64,000 bases of DNA from Pseudomonas entomophila (GTDB lineage: Bacteria; Pseudomonadota; Gammaproteobacteria; Pseudomonadales; Pseudomonadaceae). The stretch covers positions 3,718,501 to 3,782,500 of the forward strand of contig NZ_CP063832.1 of NCBI RefSeq assembly GCF_023277925.1, given 5' to 3'. The notes beneath the pieces were generated by a model that saw nothing but the letters and a program-made list of their open reading frames with translations, did no database searches and was not told where the DNA came from. Shown here piece after piece: positions 50,704-59,246 of the stretch (position 1 is the first letter of the stretch; every line of letters starts with the position of its first letter). A program made the translations under genes and the position numbers.

Positions 50704-51735
50704 ATGGCCAAACGCCAGCTCAACCGCCGCCAGAACTGGCGCATCGAAAAGATCCAGGGCGAGCGCGCCGCCCGCGCCGCCAAACGCGAACAGCATGTGC
50801 TGCAAGAGCTGGAGGGTGGCGACCTGGGGCCGGAGCAACTGGGCCTGGTGATCGCCCACTTCGGCGTGCAAGTCGAGGTCGAGGCCCAGGACGGCGAGGC
50901 TGCCGGGCAAGTCTTCCGTTGCCACCTGCGCGCCAACCTGCCGGCGCTGGTCACCGGCGACCGCGTGGTGTGGCGCGCCGGCAATCAGGGCATCGGCGTG
51001 ATCGTCGCGCAGATGCCCCGCACCACCGAACTGTGCCGGCCAAACAACCACGGCCAGCTCAAGCCGGTGGCGGCCAACGTCGACCTGATCGTCATCGTCT
51101 TCGCCCCGGCCCCCGAGCCGCACCCCAACCTGATCGACCGCTACCTGGTGGCCGCCGAGCATGCCGGCATTCGCCCGCTGCTGCTGCTCAACAAGGCCGA
51201 CCTGATCAACGAAGAGAATGCGCCGACCCTCAACGCCATGCTGGAGGTGTACCGCAACCTCGGCTATCCGTTGCTGGAAGTCTCCGCCCATCAGGGCGAC
51301 GGCATGCAGCGCCTGCAACAAACGCTGGACGGCCATATCAGCGTGTTCGTCGGCCAGTCGGGCGTGGGCAAGTCGTCGCTGGTCAACAGCCTGCTGCCCG
51401 ACGCCGGCACCCGTGTCGGCGACCTGTCGGAATGGTCGGGCCAAGGCACGCACACCACCACAACCGCGCGGCTATACCACTTCCCAAACGGTGGCGACCT
51501 GATCGACTCGCCAGGCATCCGCGAGTTCGGCCTGGGCCATGTCAGCCGTGACGACGTGGAAGATGGCTTCATCGAGTTCCGTGACCTGATCGGCAACTGC
51601 CGATTCCGCGATTGCAAACATGACCGCGAACCGGGTTGTGCGTTGCTCAAAGCACTGGAAGGCGGACAGGTCTCGCAACAGCGCATGAACAGCTACCGCT
51701 CGATCATTGCCAGCCTGCCAGAAGATAGCTATTGA
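50704..51735 (+). CDS. rsgA: Ribosome small-subunit GTPase RsgA
   Basis: The 343-residue circularly permuted GTPase has an OB-fold (about 35-110), G4 N-K-A-D (near 164), G1 G-Q-S-G-V-G-K-S-S (near 217), G3 D-S-P-G and a C-terminal zinc site ([14 protein letters not shown]). It acts in late 30S maturation. A terminator follows. Confidence 0.96.
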   Translation: MAKRQLNRRQNWRIEKIQGERAARAAKREQHVLQELEGGDLGPEQLGLVIAHFGVQVEVEAQDGEAAGQVFRCHLRANLPALVTGDRVVWRAGNQGIGVIVAQMPRTTELCRPNNHGQLKPVAANVDLIVIVFAPAPEPHPNLIDRYLVAAEHAGIRPLLLLNKADLINEENAPTLNAMLEVYRNLGYPLLEVSAHQGDGMQRLQQTLDGHISVFVGQSGVGKSSLVNSLLPDAGTRVGDLSEWSGQGTHTTTTARLYHFPNGGDLIDSPGIREFGLGHVSRDDVEDGFIEFRDLIGNCRFRDCKHDREPGCALLKALEGGQVSQQRMNSYRSIIASLPEDSY

Positions 51736-51759
51736 GGCTTTTCTGTAGGACGCCTTACC

Positions 51760-51785
51760 GAGAGCCGTAGGACGGCTCTCGTTTT
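51760..51785 (+). terminator. Terminator after rsgA
   Basis: GAGAGCCGT / ACGGCTCTC 9-bp stem with a 3-base loop followed by GTTTT. Confidence 0.88.
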
Positions 51786-51886
51786 CCCGTCATCCCTTGT
51801 TGATCGCCCGACCTTTCACTGATTGTTCCGCTCAGGACCCGTCGCCAACCCGCGGCGCCCCTGCACGGTTCAAGGAAGGTCACACA

Positions 51887-51946
51887 ATGACAAGATCAGC
51901 ACGCTACCCGCACTGCGCCTCCCTCCCACAAGGAGAACAGGACTGA
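51887..51946 (+). CDS. Possible 19-residue leader peptide coupled to TIR-like gene
   Basis: An ATG at 51887 with AAGGAAGG eight bases upstream opens a 19-codon frame (M-T-R-S-A-R-Y-P-H-C...E-Q-D). Its TGA at 51944-51946 shares its final A with the ATG of the next gene. The stop-start overlap suggests translational coupling. The downstream gene also has its own AAGGAG inside this frame. The peptide has no recognisable domain. Confidence 0.45.
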   Translation: MTRSARYPHCASLPQGEQD

Positions 51947-52425
51947 TGCCGGTCTTCATCAGCTACCCCCACGGCGCCCGCCTGGACGCCTTCATCCTCA
52001 ACGAGCGCATGCTGCTCGAAGGCATTCCCACCCAACTGGTACTGTTCGATTGCAATGGGCAGACCCTCGACGACCTGCATGGCAACTTTTGCCAGCAATT
52101 GAGCGATGCCACCCACTGGATCGGGGTCGTTTCCGACAACAATGGTGAAGATTGGTGGACCGCCTGGCTGCTGGGGGCCGCGTCCATTACCAGCCGGCGA
52201 ATAAGCTTCTACCACACGGGTGAGGGGAGCCCGCCGGAACGATTGGGCAAATGGCCGGTGATGCGCGAACGCAGCCATATCGATCTGTTTGTATTGGCGT
52301 ATCACGATGAACAGACGTTCGGGCGGGGAATGGCGTCGTCCACGGGACGAAGGGGGTTCAGCGATCGGGACAATGCCGACTTCTTTCATGCCGATCTCAA
52401 GGCCAAGATCCGGCGGGGGTTCTGA
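51946..52425 (+). CDS. Small TIR-like domain protein
   Basis: This 159-residue cytoplasmic protein begins M-P-V-F-I-S-Y-P-H-G, like the first strand of a bacterial TIR domain. A middle block, A-T-H-W-I-G-V-V-S-D-N-N-G-E-D-W-W-T-A-W-L-L-G-A-A, fits the TIR pattern I-x-V-V-S...W...(E)-x-G-A-A. The position of the usual catalytic Glu appears to be Leu75, so it may lack NAD hydrolase activity. The C-terminus has no known domain. No defence genes lie beside it. The TIR assignment is an inference. Confidence 0.6.
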   Translation: MPVFISYPHGARLDAFILNERMLLEGIPTQLVLFDCNGQTLDDLHGNFCQQLSDATHWIGVVSDNNGEDWWTAWLLGAASITSRRISFYHTGEGSPPERLGKWPVMRERSHIDLFVLAYHDEQTFGRGMASSTGRRGFSDRDNADFFHADLKAKIRRGF

Positions 52426-52441
52426 GTTTTAGCGCCACGCG

Positions 52442-52488
52442 GCAGGAGCGGGTTTACCCGCTCCCACAAGGGCCGCAAAGCGGCCCTT
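52442..52488. repeat. Single REP plus hairpin
   Basis: GCAGGAGCGGG-TTTA-CCCGCTCCC is followed by AAGGGCCGC-AAA-GCGGCCCTT, between the convergent TIR-like and motB genes. The second hairpin is a likely bidirectional terminator. Confidence 0.7.
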
Positions 52489-52493
52489 ATCGA

Positions 52494-53513
52494 TTACTGG
52501 CCCTTGGCCTCGTCCATCTTCAACACACCATCCTCGAAGATGTTCAGCTTCTGACGCAGCTCGCGCGGCTGCATCGGCTCCTGCGCGGCTTCGCCCGCAG
52601 CACCAGGTGCCGCGGGCGCTGCGGCACCTGGTGCTGCACTGGCAGGCGGCGCGTCCGGCGTGCCTTGCTCGCCTTCGATGTTGCGCTGAGCCTTCTTGGT
52701 CAACACGATGATATCGATGCGCCGGTTGACTGGGTTGAACGGATTCTCCCGATCGAACAGCGACGACGAGGCATAACCCACCACCCGGGCCACTTGGCCG
52801 TCCGGGTAGCCACCGGCCACCAGCGCGCGACGCGCGGCGTTGGCGCGGTTGGCCGACAGTTCCCAGTTGCCGAAGTCGCCGGTGCCGGCATACGGCTTGG
52901 CGTCGGTGTGGCCGCTGATGCTGATCTTGTTCGGCACCGCCTTGATGGTGTCGGCCATGGCCAGCAGGATGTCTTCGAAGTACGGCTGCAGGCGCGCGCT
53001 GCCCAGGTCGAACATTGGCCGATTCTCGGCGTCCATGATCTGGATGCGCAGGCCGTCCTGGGTGATCTCGAACAGGATCTGGTCCTTGAACTTCTGCAGC
53101 TGCGGGTTTTCCTCGACTTTGTTCTGCAACTCCTGCAGCAGCAGTTCCAGGCGCTCGCGCTCGACCTGCTCGGCCATGGTCTCGACCTGGTCCTTGTCCA
53201 GCTGGATGCTGGTATCAGGCGTTGGTTCTGACTTGGTTTCCGGGTTGATGGTCTTTTCCGGAGCCAGCTGCGGCGAACCACCCAGGTCAATGATGTACGG
53301 CGTGCCGCTCTCGGAGAAGCCGATCGGGTCCTTGAAATAGCCGGCGATGGCGATCTTCTGCTCGGGCGTGGCAGTGGACAGCAGCCACAGCACGAGGAAG
53401 AACGCCATCATCGCCGTGGCGAAGTCGGCGAAGGCGATCTTCCAGGCGCCGCCGTGGTGGCCGTCGCCAAAGCGCTTGACGCGCTTGACGATGATGGGCT
53501 GATTGTTCTCCAT
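52494..53513 (-). CDS. motB: Flagellar motor stator protein MotB
   Basis: A 339-residue protein with a cytoplasmic basic N-terminus, one TM helix carrying the proton-conducting Asp (A-F-A-D-F-A-T-A-M-M-A-F-F), a plug region and a C-terminal OmpA-like peptidoglycan-binding domain (G-H-T-D-A near 202, N-R-R-I-D near 265). It has a Pro/Ala-rich tail. It forms the stator with MotA, encoded three bases upstream. Confidence 0.96.
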   Translation of the reverse strand: MENNQPIIVKRVKRFGDGHHGGAWKIAFADFATAMMAFFLVLWLLSTATPEQKIAIAGYFKDPIGFSESGTPYIIDLGGSPQLAPEKTINPETKSEPTPDTSIQLDKDQVETMAEQVERERLELLLQELQNKVEENPQLQKFKDQILFEITQDGLRIQIMDAENRPMFDLGSARLQPYFEDILLAMADTIKAVPNKISISGHTDAKPYAGTGDFGNWELSANRANAARRALVAGGYPDGQVARVVGYASSSLFDRENPFNPVNRRIDIIVLTKKAQRNIEGEQGTPDAPPASAAPGAAAPAAPGAAGEAAQEPMQPRELRQKLNIFEDGVLKMDEAKGQ

Positions 53514-53516
53514 GGC

Positions 53517-54368
53517 TTAGCGACCGCGTACTGCTTGTTCCAGCTCGGCGAAGCTCGGGCGGTGCCCCGGGTACAGCACCTTGCGGCCGAACTCGACCGC
53601 CAGCGACGGCGGCATGCCGGAAGCCGAAGCCACCAGCGAGGCCTTGATCGCCTCGTAGACGTTCAGTTCTTCTTTCGCATCGTGGCGCAGGGCGTTGGCC
53701 AACGGGCCGAAGAAGCCATAGGCGGCAAGAATACCGAAGAAGGTACCGACCAGTGCCGCGCCCACGTGCAGGCCGATGGACTTCTGGTCGCCGTCACCCA
53801 ACGAGGCCATGGTCACCACAATGCCCAGTACCGCCGCGACGATACCGAAGCCAGGCATACCGTCAGCGATACCGGTCACCGCGTGGGACGGGTGCTCCAG
53901 CTCTTCCTTCATGCTCAGCAGCTCCATGTCGAACAGGCCTTCGAGTTCATGGGGCGCCATGTTGCCGGTGGACATGATGCGCAGGTAGTCGCAAATGAAC
54001 GCGGTCATGCGCTCATCGCCCATTACTGCGGGGTACTTGGCGAAGATCGGGCTGGCCGCCGGGTCCTCGATGTCGCCCTCGATGGCCATCATGCCTTCAC
54101 GGCGGCTCTTGTTGAGGATTTCGTACACCAGGCCCAGCACTTCGAGATAGAAGGTGTGGGTGAAGCGGGTGCCGAACATCTTCAGCGACTTCTTGATCAC
54201 ATGCATGGTCATGTGACCAGGGTTGGCCTGGAGGAACGCACCGAAGGCCGCGCCGCCGATGATCAGCACCTCGAACGGTTGGATCAGTGCCGCGATCTTG
54301 CCGTGGGAAAGCACGTAGCCGCCGAGCACGCTCGCGAATACGACGATGATGCCGATAATTTTAGCCAT
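53517..54368 (-). CDS. motA: Flagellar motor stator protein MotA
   Basis: The 283-residue inner-membrane protein has four helices and a large cytoplasmic loop containing R-R-E-G-M-M-A-I-E-G (near 83-92). Pro-containing segments P-G-F-G-I-V-A-A-V-L-G follow near 168. It couples proton flow to flagellar torque. It is first of the motAB operon and divergent from the HDOD gene. Confidence 0.96.
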   Translation of the reverse strand: MAKIIGIIVVFASVLGGYVLSHGKIAALIQPFEVLIIGGAAFGAFLQANPGHMTMHVIKKSLKMFGTRFTHTFYLEVLGLVYEILNKSRREGMMAIEGDIEDPAASPIFAKYPAVMGDERMTAFICDYLRIMSTGNMAPHELEGLFDMELLSMKEELEHPSHAVTGIADGMPGFGIVAAVLGIVVTMASLGDGDQKSIGLHVGAALVGTFFGILAAYGFFGPLANALRHDAKEELNVYEAIKASLVASASGMPPSLAVEFGRKVLYPGHRPSFAELEQAVRGR

Positions 54369-54498
54369 AAGTTGAAAGCACTTGCTGTCGTGGTCAGGGT
54401 AAGGGGCGGGAGCTTGAAAACTCTTCTTCTACTTATCGGCAGAACTGCGCCAGACTATAGCCACTCAATGCGAAAAGCCAGTTCGGACTGATGTCAAT

Positions 54499-56034
54499 AT
54501 GCCAATTGAAACCAAGGTGCCAAGTCGGGCCCCGTCGAGTCTAGAGGCCTGGGTAAAGCTGCTCGACGGGATTCGCGTACCGATTCCGAAAGACAGCCAC
54601 GACCGTGTGCTCCAGGCCATCAACGACAACCGCCGCTCCCTGCGCGACATCGCCGAACTGATGCAGGACAGCCCCGCGCTGGTGCTCTGCGTGATGCGCG
54701 AAGCCAATCACCCGGCCAATGCCAGCCAGGCGGAACCCGCCGAAAGCCTGGAAATCGCCCTCAACCGCCTGGGCCTGGCGCGCACCAGCCAGTTGCTGGC
54801 CCGCCTGCCCGCCGTGCCGGATGACGAAATCCCACCGGTGCTGCGCCAGTTCCTGCTGATCAGCCAGCACGCCACCCAGCAGGCCAATGGCCTGTTCGCC
54901 AGCCGCCTTGCACGCCTGTGGCAGGAAATCCACTGGGGCAGCCTGCTGTTCCTCTCGCCGCTTTGGCCGTTGGCCCTGGCCTACCCCAATCTGCTCGATA
55001 CCTGGGAGCTGCGAGTTATCCACAAGGGGGAGAACGCCGGCGAGGTCGAGCAGGAATTGTTCGGCGTGCGCATCATGCAACTGTGCCAGGCCATGGCCCA
55101 GCACTGGCGGTTGCCCGAGTGGGTGACCCAGGGGTACCGCCTGCTGATGGACGAACGCGAACAACTGGCGCAGGTGCTGAGCATCGCCCGCGAGCAGGAT
55201 CCACTGGTCCAGCAGCAACGCCTGGACGAGGAGCCGGCCTTGCGCCGCTGGTTCAACCAGCCCCCCAATACCGTGCTGCTGGCCAACGGCCTGGCCCTGG
55301 CCGCCCAGGTTGGCTGGGACAACCCCCACCTGCTGCGCTGGCAGTTGCTCACTGCGCTCTATCTGCAAACCACGCTGGACGACGTCCAGCAGCAGGTCCA
55401 CCAGCAGGCTGCGGCCAGTGCCCGTCATCACGCGCAGCATGCCCTGTTCCATCCGGCCGAGGCGCTGATATGGCCCTGGCACCAGCGCCGCCCGCACCCG
55501 GACATGCTCACCCCGCCGCCGCCCGCGCATCAGGATCTCGAACGCTGGCGCAAGCTGTGCGCCGAACTGCTGGCCCAGCCGAGCCCGTTCAGCAACGCCG
55601 TGCACCTCGCCACCCAGGCCTGCGAAGCCCTGCTGGCCTGCGGCATGCAGCGCGTGATGCTGCTGGTGCTGGACAAGCCCAATGAGTGCCTGCGCGTACA
55701 GCAGTTGGCTGGTCTGCCCAAGGAGGCTGCCGGGCAGGTCCTTCCATTGGCCGGGAGCAAATTGCTGCAGCGCCTGCTGAGCCAAGCCACGCAACTGCGC
55801 CTGACCCCCGAGAACCACGCGCAGTTCGCAGCACTGATGCCCGCGCCACTGCGCGCCTTCTTCAAGGGCGAGCACCTGCTGCTGCGCTCGCTGGCAGTCA
55901 ATGGCCAACCCTTGATGCTGATGGTCGCCGACCAAGGTGGCAAGCCCTTGGCCGATGTCGGCGTACAGGCTTTCGGCAAGACCGCACAGTGCGTGGAACG
56001 TGCCCTGGCCACCTTTGGCGCCCGCCATTCATAG
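54499..56034 (+). CDS. HDOD-domain signalling protein
   Basis: A 511-residue protein with an N-terminal HDOD domain (about 20-240; V-L-Q-A-I-N-D-N-R-R-S-L-R-D-I-A-E-L-M-Q-D-S-P-A-L) and a C-terminal region (about 345-505) that looks GAF-like. HDOD proteins are non-catalytic relatives of HD hydrolases that mediate protein interactions in c-di-GMP and motility networks. Its divergence from motAB fits a motility link (inference). Confidence 0.82.
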   Translation: MPIETKVPSRAPSSLEAWVKLLDGIRVPIPKDSHDRVLQAINDNRRSLRDIAELMQDSPALVLCVMREANHPANASQAEPAESLEIALNRLGLARTSQLLARLPAVPDDEIPPVLRQFLLISQHATQQANGLFASRLARLWQEIHWGSLLFLSPLWPLALAYPNLLDTWELRVIHKGENAGEVEQELFGVRIMQLCQAMAQHWRLPEWVTQGYRLLMDEREQLAQVLSIAREQDPLVQQQRLDEEPALRRWFNQPPNTVLLANGLALAAQVGWDNPHLLRWQLLTALYLQTTLDDVQQQVHQQAAASARHHAQHALFHPAEALIWPWHQRRPHPDMLTPPPPAHQDLERWRKLCAELLAQPSPFSNAVHLATQACEALLACGMQRVMLLVLDKPNECLRVQQLAGLPKEAAGQVLPLAGSKLLQRLLSQATQLRLTPENHAQFAALMPAPLRAFFKGEHLLLRSLAVNGQPLMLMVADQGGKPLADVGVQAFGKTAQCVERALATFGARHS

Positions 56035-56079
56035 CTGCCTTGCGCTACAATCGCCCTCTTTCCACCCTGGAGATCGTGG

Positions 56080-56889
56080 ATGACTGATTTTTCCGGCTTG
56101 CCCCTGGTGATCGAGCCTGCGGACCTGCTACCGCGCCTGGCTTCGCCACAGCTGATCCTGGTCGACCTGACCAGCGTCAACCGCTATGGCAGTGGGCATA
56201 TCCCCGGGGCCCGCTTCGTCGACCCGAAACGTACCCAACTGGGCCAGCCGCCGGCTCCCGGCCTGCTGCCGGCCCATACCGACCTGGAAAAGCTGTTCGG
56301 TGAGCTCGGCCACCGCGACGATGCGGTCTACGTGGTCTACGACGACGAGGGTGGCGGCTGGGCCGGGCGCTTCATCTGGCTGCTCGACGTGATCGGTCAC
56401 AAGGGCTACCACTATCTCAACGGTGGTATCCAGGCCTGGCCGGCAGACAAGCTCTCCACCGAGGCACCTGAAATCGCCGGCGGCCCGGTGAGCCTACGGC
56501 AGCATGCCGAACCCACCGCCACCCGTGAATATCTGCAGAGCCGCCTGGGGGCCACCGACCTGGCGATCTGGGATGCCCGTGCACCTGGGGAGTACCGTGG
56601 CGAGAAAGTCCTGGCGGCCAGAGGCGGACACATTCCTGGCGCGATCAACTTCGAGTGGACCGCCGGCATGGACCTCAACGACCATCTGCGTATCCGCAAG
56701 GACATCAAGCAAGTACTCGAGCAGTTGGGCATCACCCCGGACAAGGAAGTGATCACCCATTGCCAGACTCACCACCGCTCCGGCTTCACCTACCTTGTGG
56801 CAAAGCACCTCGGCTATCCACGGGTCAAGGGTTATGCCGGTTCCTGGGGCGAATGGGGCAACCACCCTGACACGCCCGTAGAAGTTTAA
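56080..56889 (+). CDS. Two-domain rhodanese (thiosulfate sulfurtransferase)
   Basis: The 269-residue enzyme has two rhodanese domains (about 10-125 and 145-265). Only the second holds the active cysteine, Cys228 in C-Q-T-H-H-R-S-G. It transfers sulfane sulfur from thiosulfate to cyanide or protein acceptors. Pseudomonads make cyanide, but that link is only possible. psd follows after nine bases. Confidence 0.92.
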   Translation: MTDFSGLPLVIEPADLLPRLASPQLILVDLTSVNRYGSGHIPGARFVDPKRTQLGQPPAPGLLPAHTDLEKLFGELGHRDDAVYVVYDDEGGGWAGRFIWLLDVIGHKGYHYLNGGIQAWPADKLSTEAPEIAGGPVSLRQHAEPTATREYLQSRLGATDLAIWDARAPGEYRGEKVLAARGGHIPGAINFEWTAGMDLNDHLRIRKDIKQVLEQLGITPDKEVITHCQTHHRSGFTYLVAKHLGYPRVKGYAGSWGEWGNHPDTPVEV

Positions 56890-56898
56890 GGACGCTCA

Positions 56899-57762
56899 AT
56901 GAAATCCCGTTTGTTCATCATCAGCCAGTACCTGCTGCCGCATCACCTGCTGTCGCGCCTGGCCGGCTGTGTCGCCGAGTGCCGCGCGCGCTGGTTCAAG
57001 AATGCTTTCACCGCCTGGTTCGCCAAGCGCTACCAGGTGAACATGTCCGAGGCGCTGGTCGAAGACCTCAGCGCCTACGAGCACTTCAACGCCTTCTTCA
57101 CCCGCGCCCTCAAGCCGGGTGCCCGCCCGCTGGACGAAACCCCTGGCGCAATCCTCTGCCCGGCCGATGGCGCCGTCAGCCAGCTCGGCCCCATCGAGCA
57201 CGGCCGTATTTTCCAGGCCAAGGGCCATGGTTTCAGCGCCCTGGAACTGCTGGGTGGCGATCCGGCCCTGGCCGCGCCGTTCATGGGCGGCGAGTTCGCC
57301 ACCATCTACCTGTCGCCCAAGGACTACCACCGCGTGCACATGCCGCTGGCCGGTACCCTGCGCGAGATGGTCTACGTGCCTGGCCGACTTTTCTCGGTCA
57401 ACCAGACCACCGCCGAAAACGTACCGGAGCTGTTCGCCCGCAACGAACGCGTGGTCTGCCTGTTTGACACCGAACGCGGCCCGATGGCCGTGGTATTGGT
57501 GGGCGCGATGATCGTCGCCTCGATTGAAACGGTCTGGGCTGGCTTGGTCACCCCACCGAAGCGTGAACTGAAGACCTTCCGCTACGACGAAGCCAGCCGT
57601 GCACCGATCCATCTGGAAAAAGGCGCCGAACTGGGTCGTTTCAAGCTGGGTTCCACCGCCATCGTGCTGTTCGGGCCCGAGCAGGTGAAGTGGGCCGAGA
57701 GCCTCGGTGCTGGTTCCCCGGTACGCATGGGTGAGCTGCTGGCAGTGCCTGCCCAGGCCTGA
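56899..57762 (+). CDS. psd: Phosphatidylserine decarboxylase proenzyme
   Basis: A 287-residue inner-membrane enzyme making phosphatidylethanolamine. The self-cleavage motif L-G-S-T at 250-253 yields the pyruvoyl group from Ser252. Other family motifs seen are P-A-D-G-A-V-S near 90 and Y-L-S-P-K-D-Y-H-R-V-H-M near 136. It is co-transcribed with the rhodanese and ends at a terminator. Confidence 0.97.
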   Translation: MKSRLFIISQYLLPHHLLSRLAGCVAECRARWFKNAFTAWFAKRYQVNMSEALVEDLSAYEHFNAFFTRALKPGARPLDETPGAILCPADGAVSQLGPIEHGRIFQAKGHGFSALELLGGDPALAAPFMGGEFATIYLSPKDYHRVHMPLAGTLREMVYVPGRLFSVNQTTAENVPELFARNERVVCLFDTERGPMAVVLVGAMIVASIETVWAGLVTPPKRELKTFRYDEASRAPIHLEKGAELGRFKLGSTAIVLFGPEQVKWAESLGAGSPVRMGELLAVPAQA

Positions 57763-57776
57763 ACCTAGCACCATGC

Positions 57777-57805
57777 AAAAGGCCCTGCACATGCAGGGCC
57801 TTTTC
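57777..57805 (+). terminator. Terminator after psd
   Basis: AAAAGGCCCTGCA / TGCAGGGCCTTTT, a perfect stem whose arms supply a T-run in both directions, 14 bp after the psd stop. Confidence 0.92.
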
Positions 57806-57814
57806 ACTTGTACT

Positions 57815-57880
57815 GTTCGCCGGCAAGCCGGCTCCTACGGGAGTATTACGAAACCCGTAGGAGCCGGCTTGCCGGCGAAC
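57815..57880. repeat. REP palindrome pair
   Basis: GTTCGCCGGC...CTCCTAC and GTAGGAGCCGGC...GGCGAAC flank 16 bp, between convergent psd and serB. Confidence 0.92.
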
Positions 57881-57895
57881 CAGGCGATGCAGTCT

Positions 57896-59110
57896 TCAAC
57901 CGCGCGCTTCGCGATCACGCACGCCTAGAAGGTACAGCACGCCGTCCAGGCCCAGGGTGGAGATCGCCTGCTTGGCCGACTGGCGTACCAGCGGCTTGGC
58001 GCGGAAGGCCACGCCCAAGCCGGCCTGGGAGAGCATCGGCAGGTCATTGGCACCATCGCCGACAGCGATGGTCTGCTCGAGCTGCAGGCCCTCCTCACTG
58101 GCCAGTTGCTGCAGCAGGTCGGCCTTGCGCTGGGCGTCGACGATCGGCTCGACGGCCACGCCGGTCACCTTGCCATCGACCACTTCCAGTTCATTGGCGA
58201 ACACATAGTCGATGCCCAGACGCGCCTGCACCTGCTTGGCGAAGTAGGTGAAACCGCCCGAGAGGATCGCGGTCTTGTAGCCCAGGCGCTTGAGCTCGGC
58301 GAACAGGTGCTCGGCACCTTCGGTCAGGCGCAGGGAAGCCCCGATCTGGTCGAGCGCGCCTACGTCCAGCCCCTTGAGCAGCGCCATGCGCTCCTTGAAG
58401 CTGGCACGGAAATCCAGCTCGCCACGCATGGCACGCTCGGTAATCGCCGCCACCTGCTCACCGACGCCCGCAGCCTTGGCCAGCTCGTCGATCACTTCGG
58501 CCTCGATCAGCGTGGAGTCCATGTCGAACACCGCCAGGCGACGGTTGCGACGGAACAGATCATCGCGCTGGAAGGCGATGTCGATGTTCAGTTCCTCGGA
58601 CAGGGCAAAGAAATCGGCGCGCAGGGCCTGGGCATCGCTGGCCTCGCCACGCACGGAAATCTCCAGCGCGGACTTGCCCTTCTCGGTCGGTGCACCCAGT
58701 GCCACGCGGGCGGACAGGCGCTCGATGCGCTCGATGGTCAGGCCATACTGGCTGATGATCGCGCTGACCCGCTGCAACTGCTGCGCGGTGACACGGCGGC
58801 TGAGCAGGGTGACGATATGGCGCGCCTCGCCCTGGCTGTCGGCCCAATGCTGGTAGTCGGCCTCGGAGATCGGTGTGTAACGGGCCTGCAGGTTCAGCTC
58901 ATGGGCCTTGGACTGCACGCTCTGCAGCAGCGCGGTGGCCACTTCGTTGTCGGGGATGTCGACCAGGATGCCGAACGACAGGGTGCCGTGCATCACCGCC
59001 AGACCGATGTCGAGAATGTTCACACCGCCCTGGAGCAGGACGCCGGTGATGGCCGCGGTAAGACCCGGACGGTCTTCACCAGTGATGTTGATCAGGACGA
59101 TTTCGCGCAA
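57896..59110 (-). CDS. serB: Phosphoserine phosphatase SerB (TTG start likely)
   Basis: A 404-residue enzyme with two N-terminal ACT-like domains (about 1-170) and a HAD phosphatase domain with D-M-D-S-T (near 195), S-G-G-F near 305 and G-D-G-A-N-D near 353. It makes serine from phosphoserine. The TTG at 59110 begins (M)R-E-I-V-L-I-N-I-T-G, matching family starts, with GGAG seven bases upstream. An ATG at 59143 would add eleven residues and has a weak ribosome site. Confidence 0.92.
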   Translation of the reverse strand: MREIVLINITGEDRPGLTAAITGVLLQGGVNILDIGLAVMHGTLSFGILVDIPDNEVATALLQSVQSKAHELNLQARYTPISEADYQHWADSQGEARHIVTLLSRRVTAQQLQRVSAIISQYGLTIERIERLSARVALGAPTEKGKSALEISVRGEASDAQALRADFFALSEELNIDIAFQRDDLFRRNRRLAVFDMDSTLIEAEVIDELAKAAGVGEQVAAITERAMRGELDFRASFKERMALLKGLDVGALDQIGASLRLTEGAEHLFAELKRLGYKTAILSGGFTYFAKQVQARLGIDYVFANELEVVDGKVTGVAVEPIVDAQRKADLLQQLASEEGLQLEQTIAVGDGANDLPMLSQAGLGVAFRAKPLVRQSAKQAISTLGLDGVLYLLGVRDREARG

Positions 59111-59246
59111 GACCGGGCTCCGACTTCGATGAAAAATGCGCATTCTACCGATTTTCCATGACCATCGGGCGCTAACGATACTTTGCCGACAAAACACGTA
59201 TCGCTATACTGCGCAGCACCTATCCCGCCACGAAGAGCCGCGCTCT

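Noticed and set aside
53454..54491. 345-codon frame antisense to motA/motB
   Set aside because: Shadow frame; motA and motB are certain and the antisense product has no domains.
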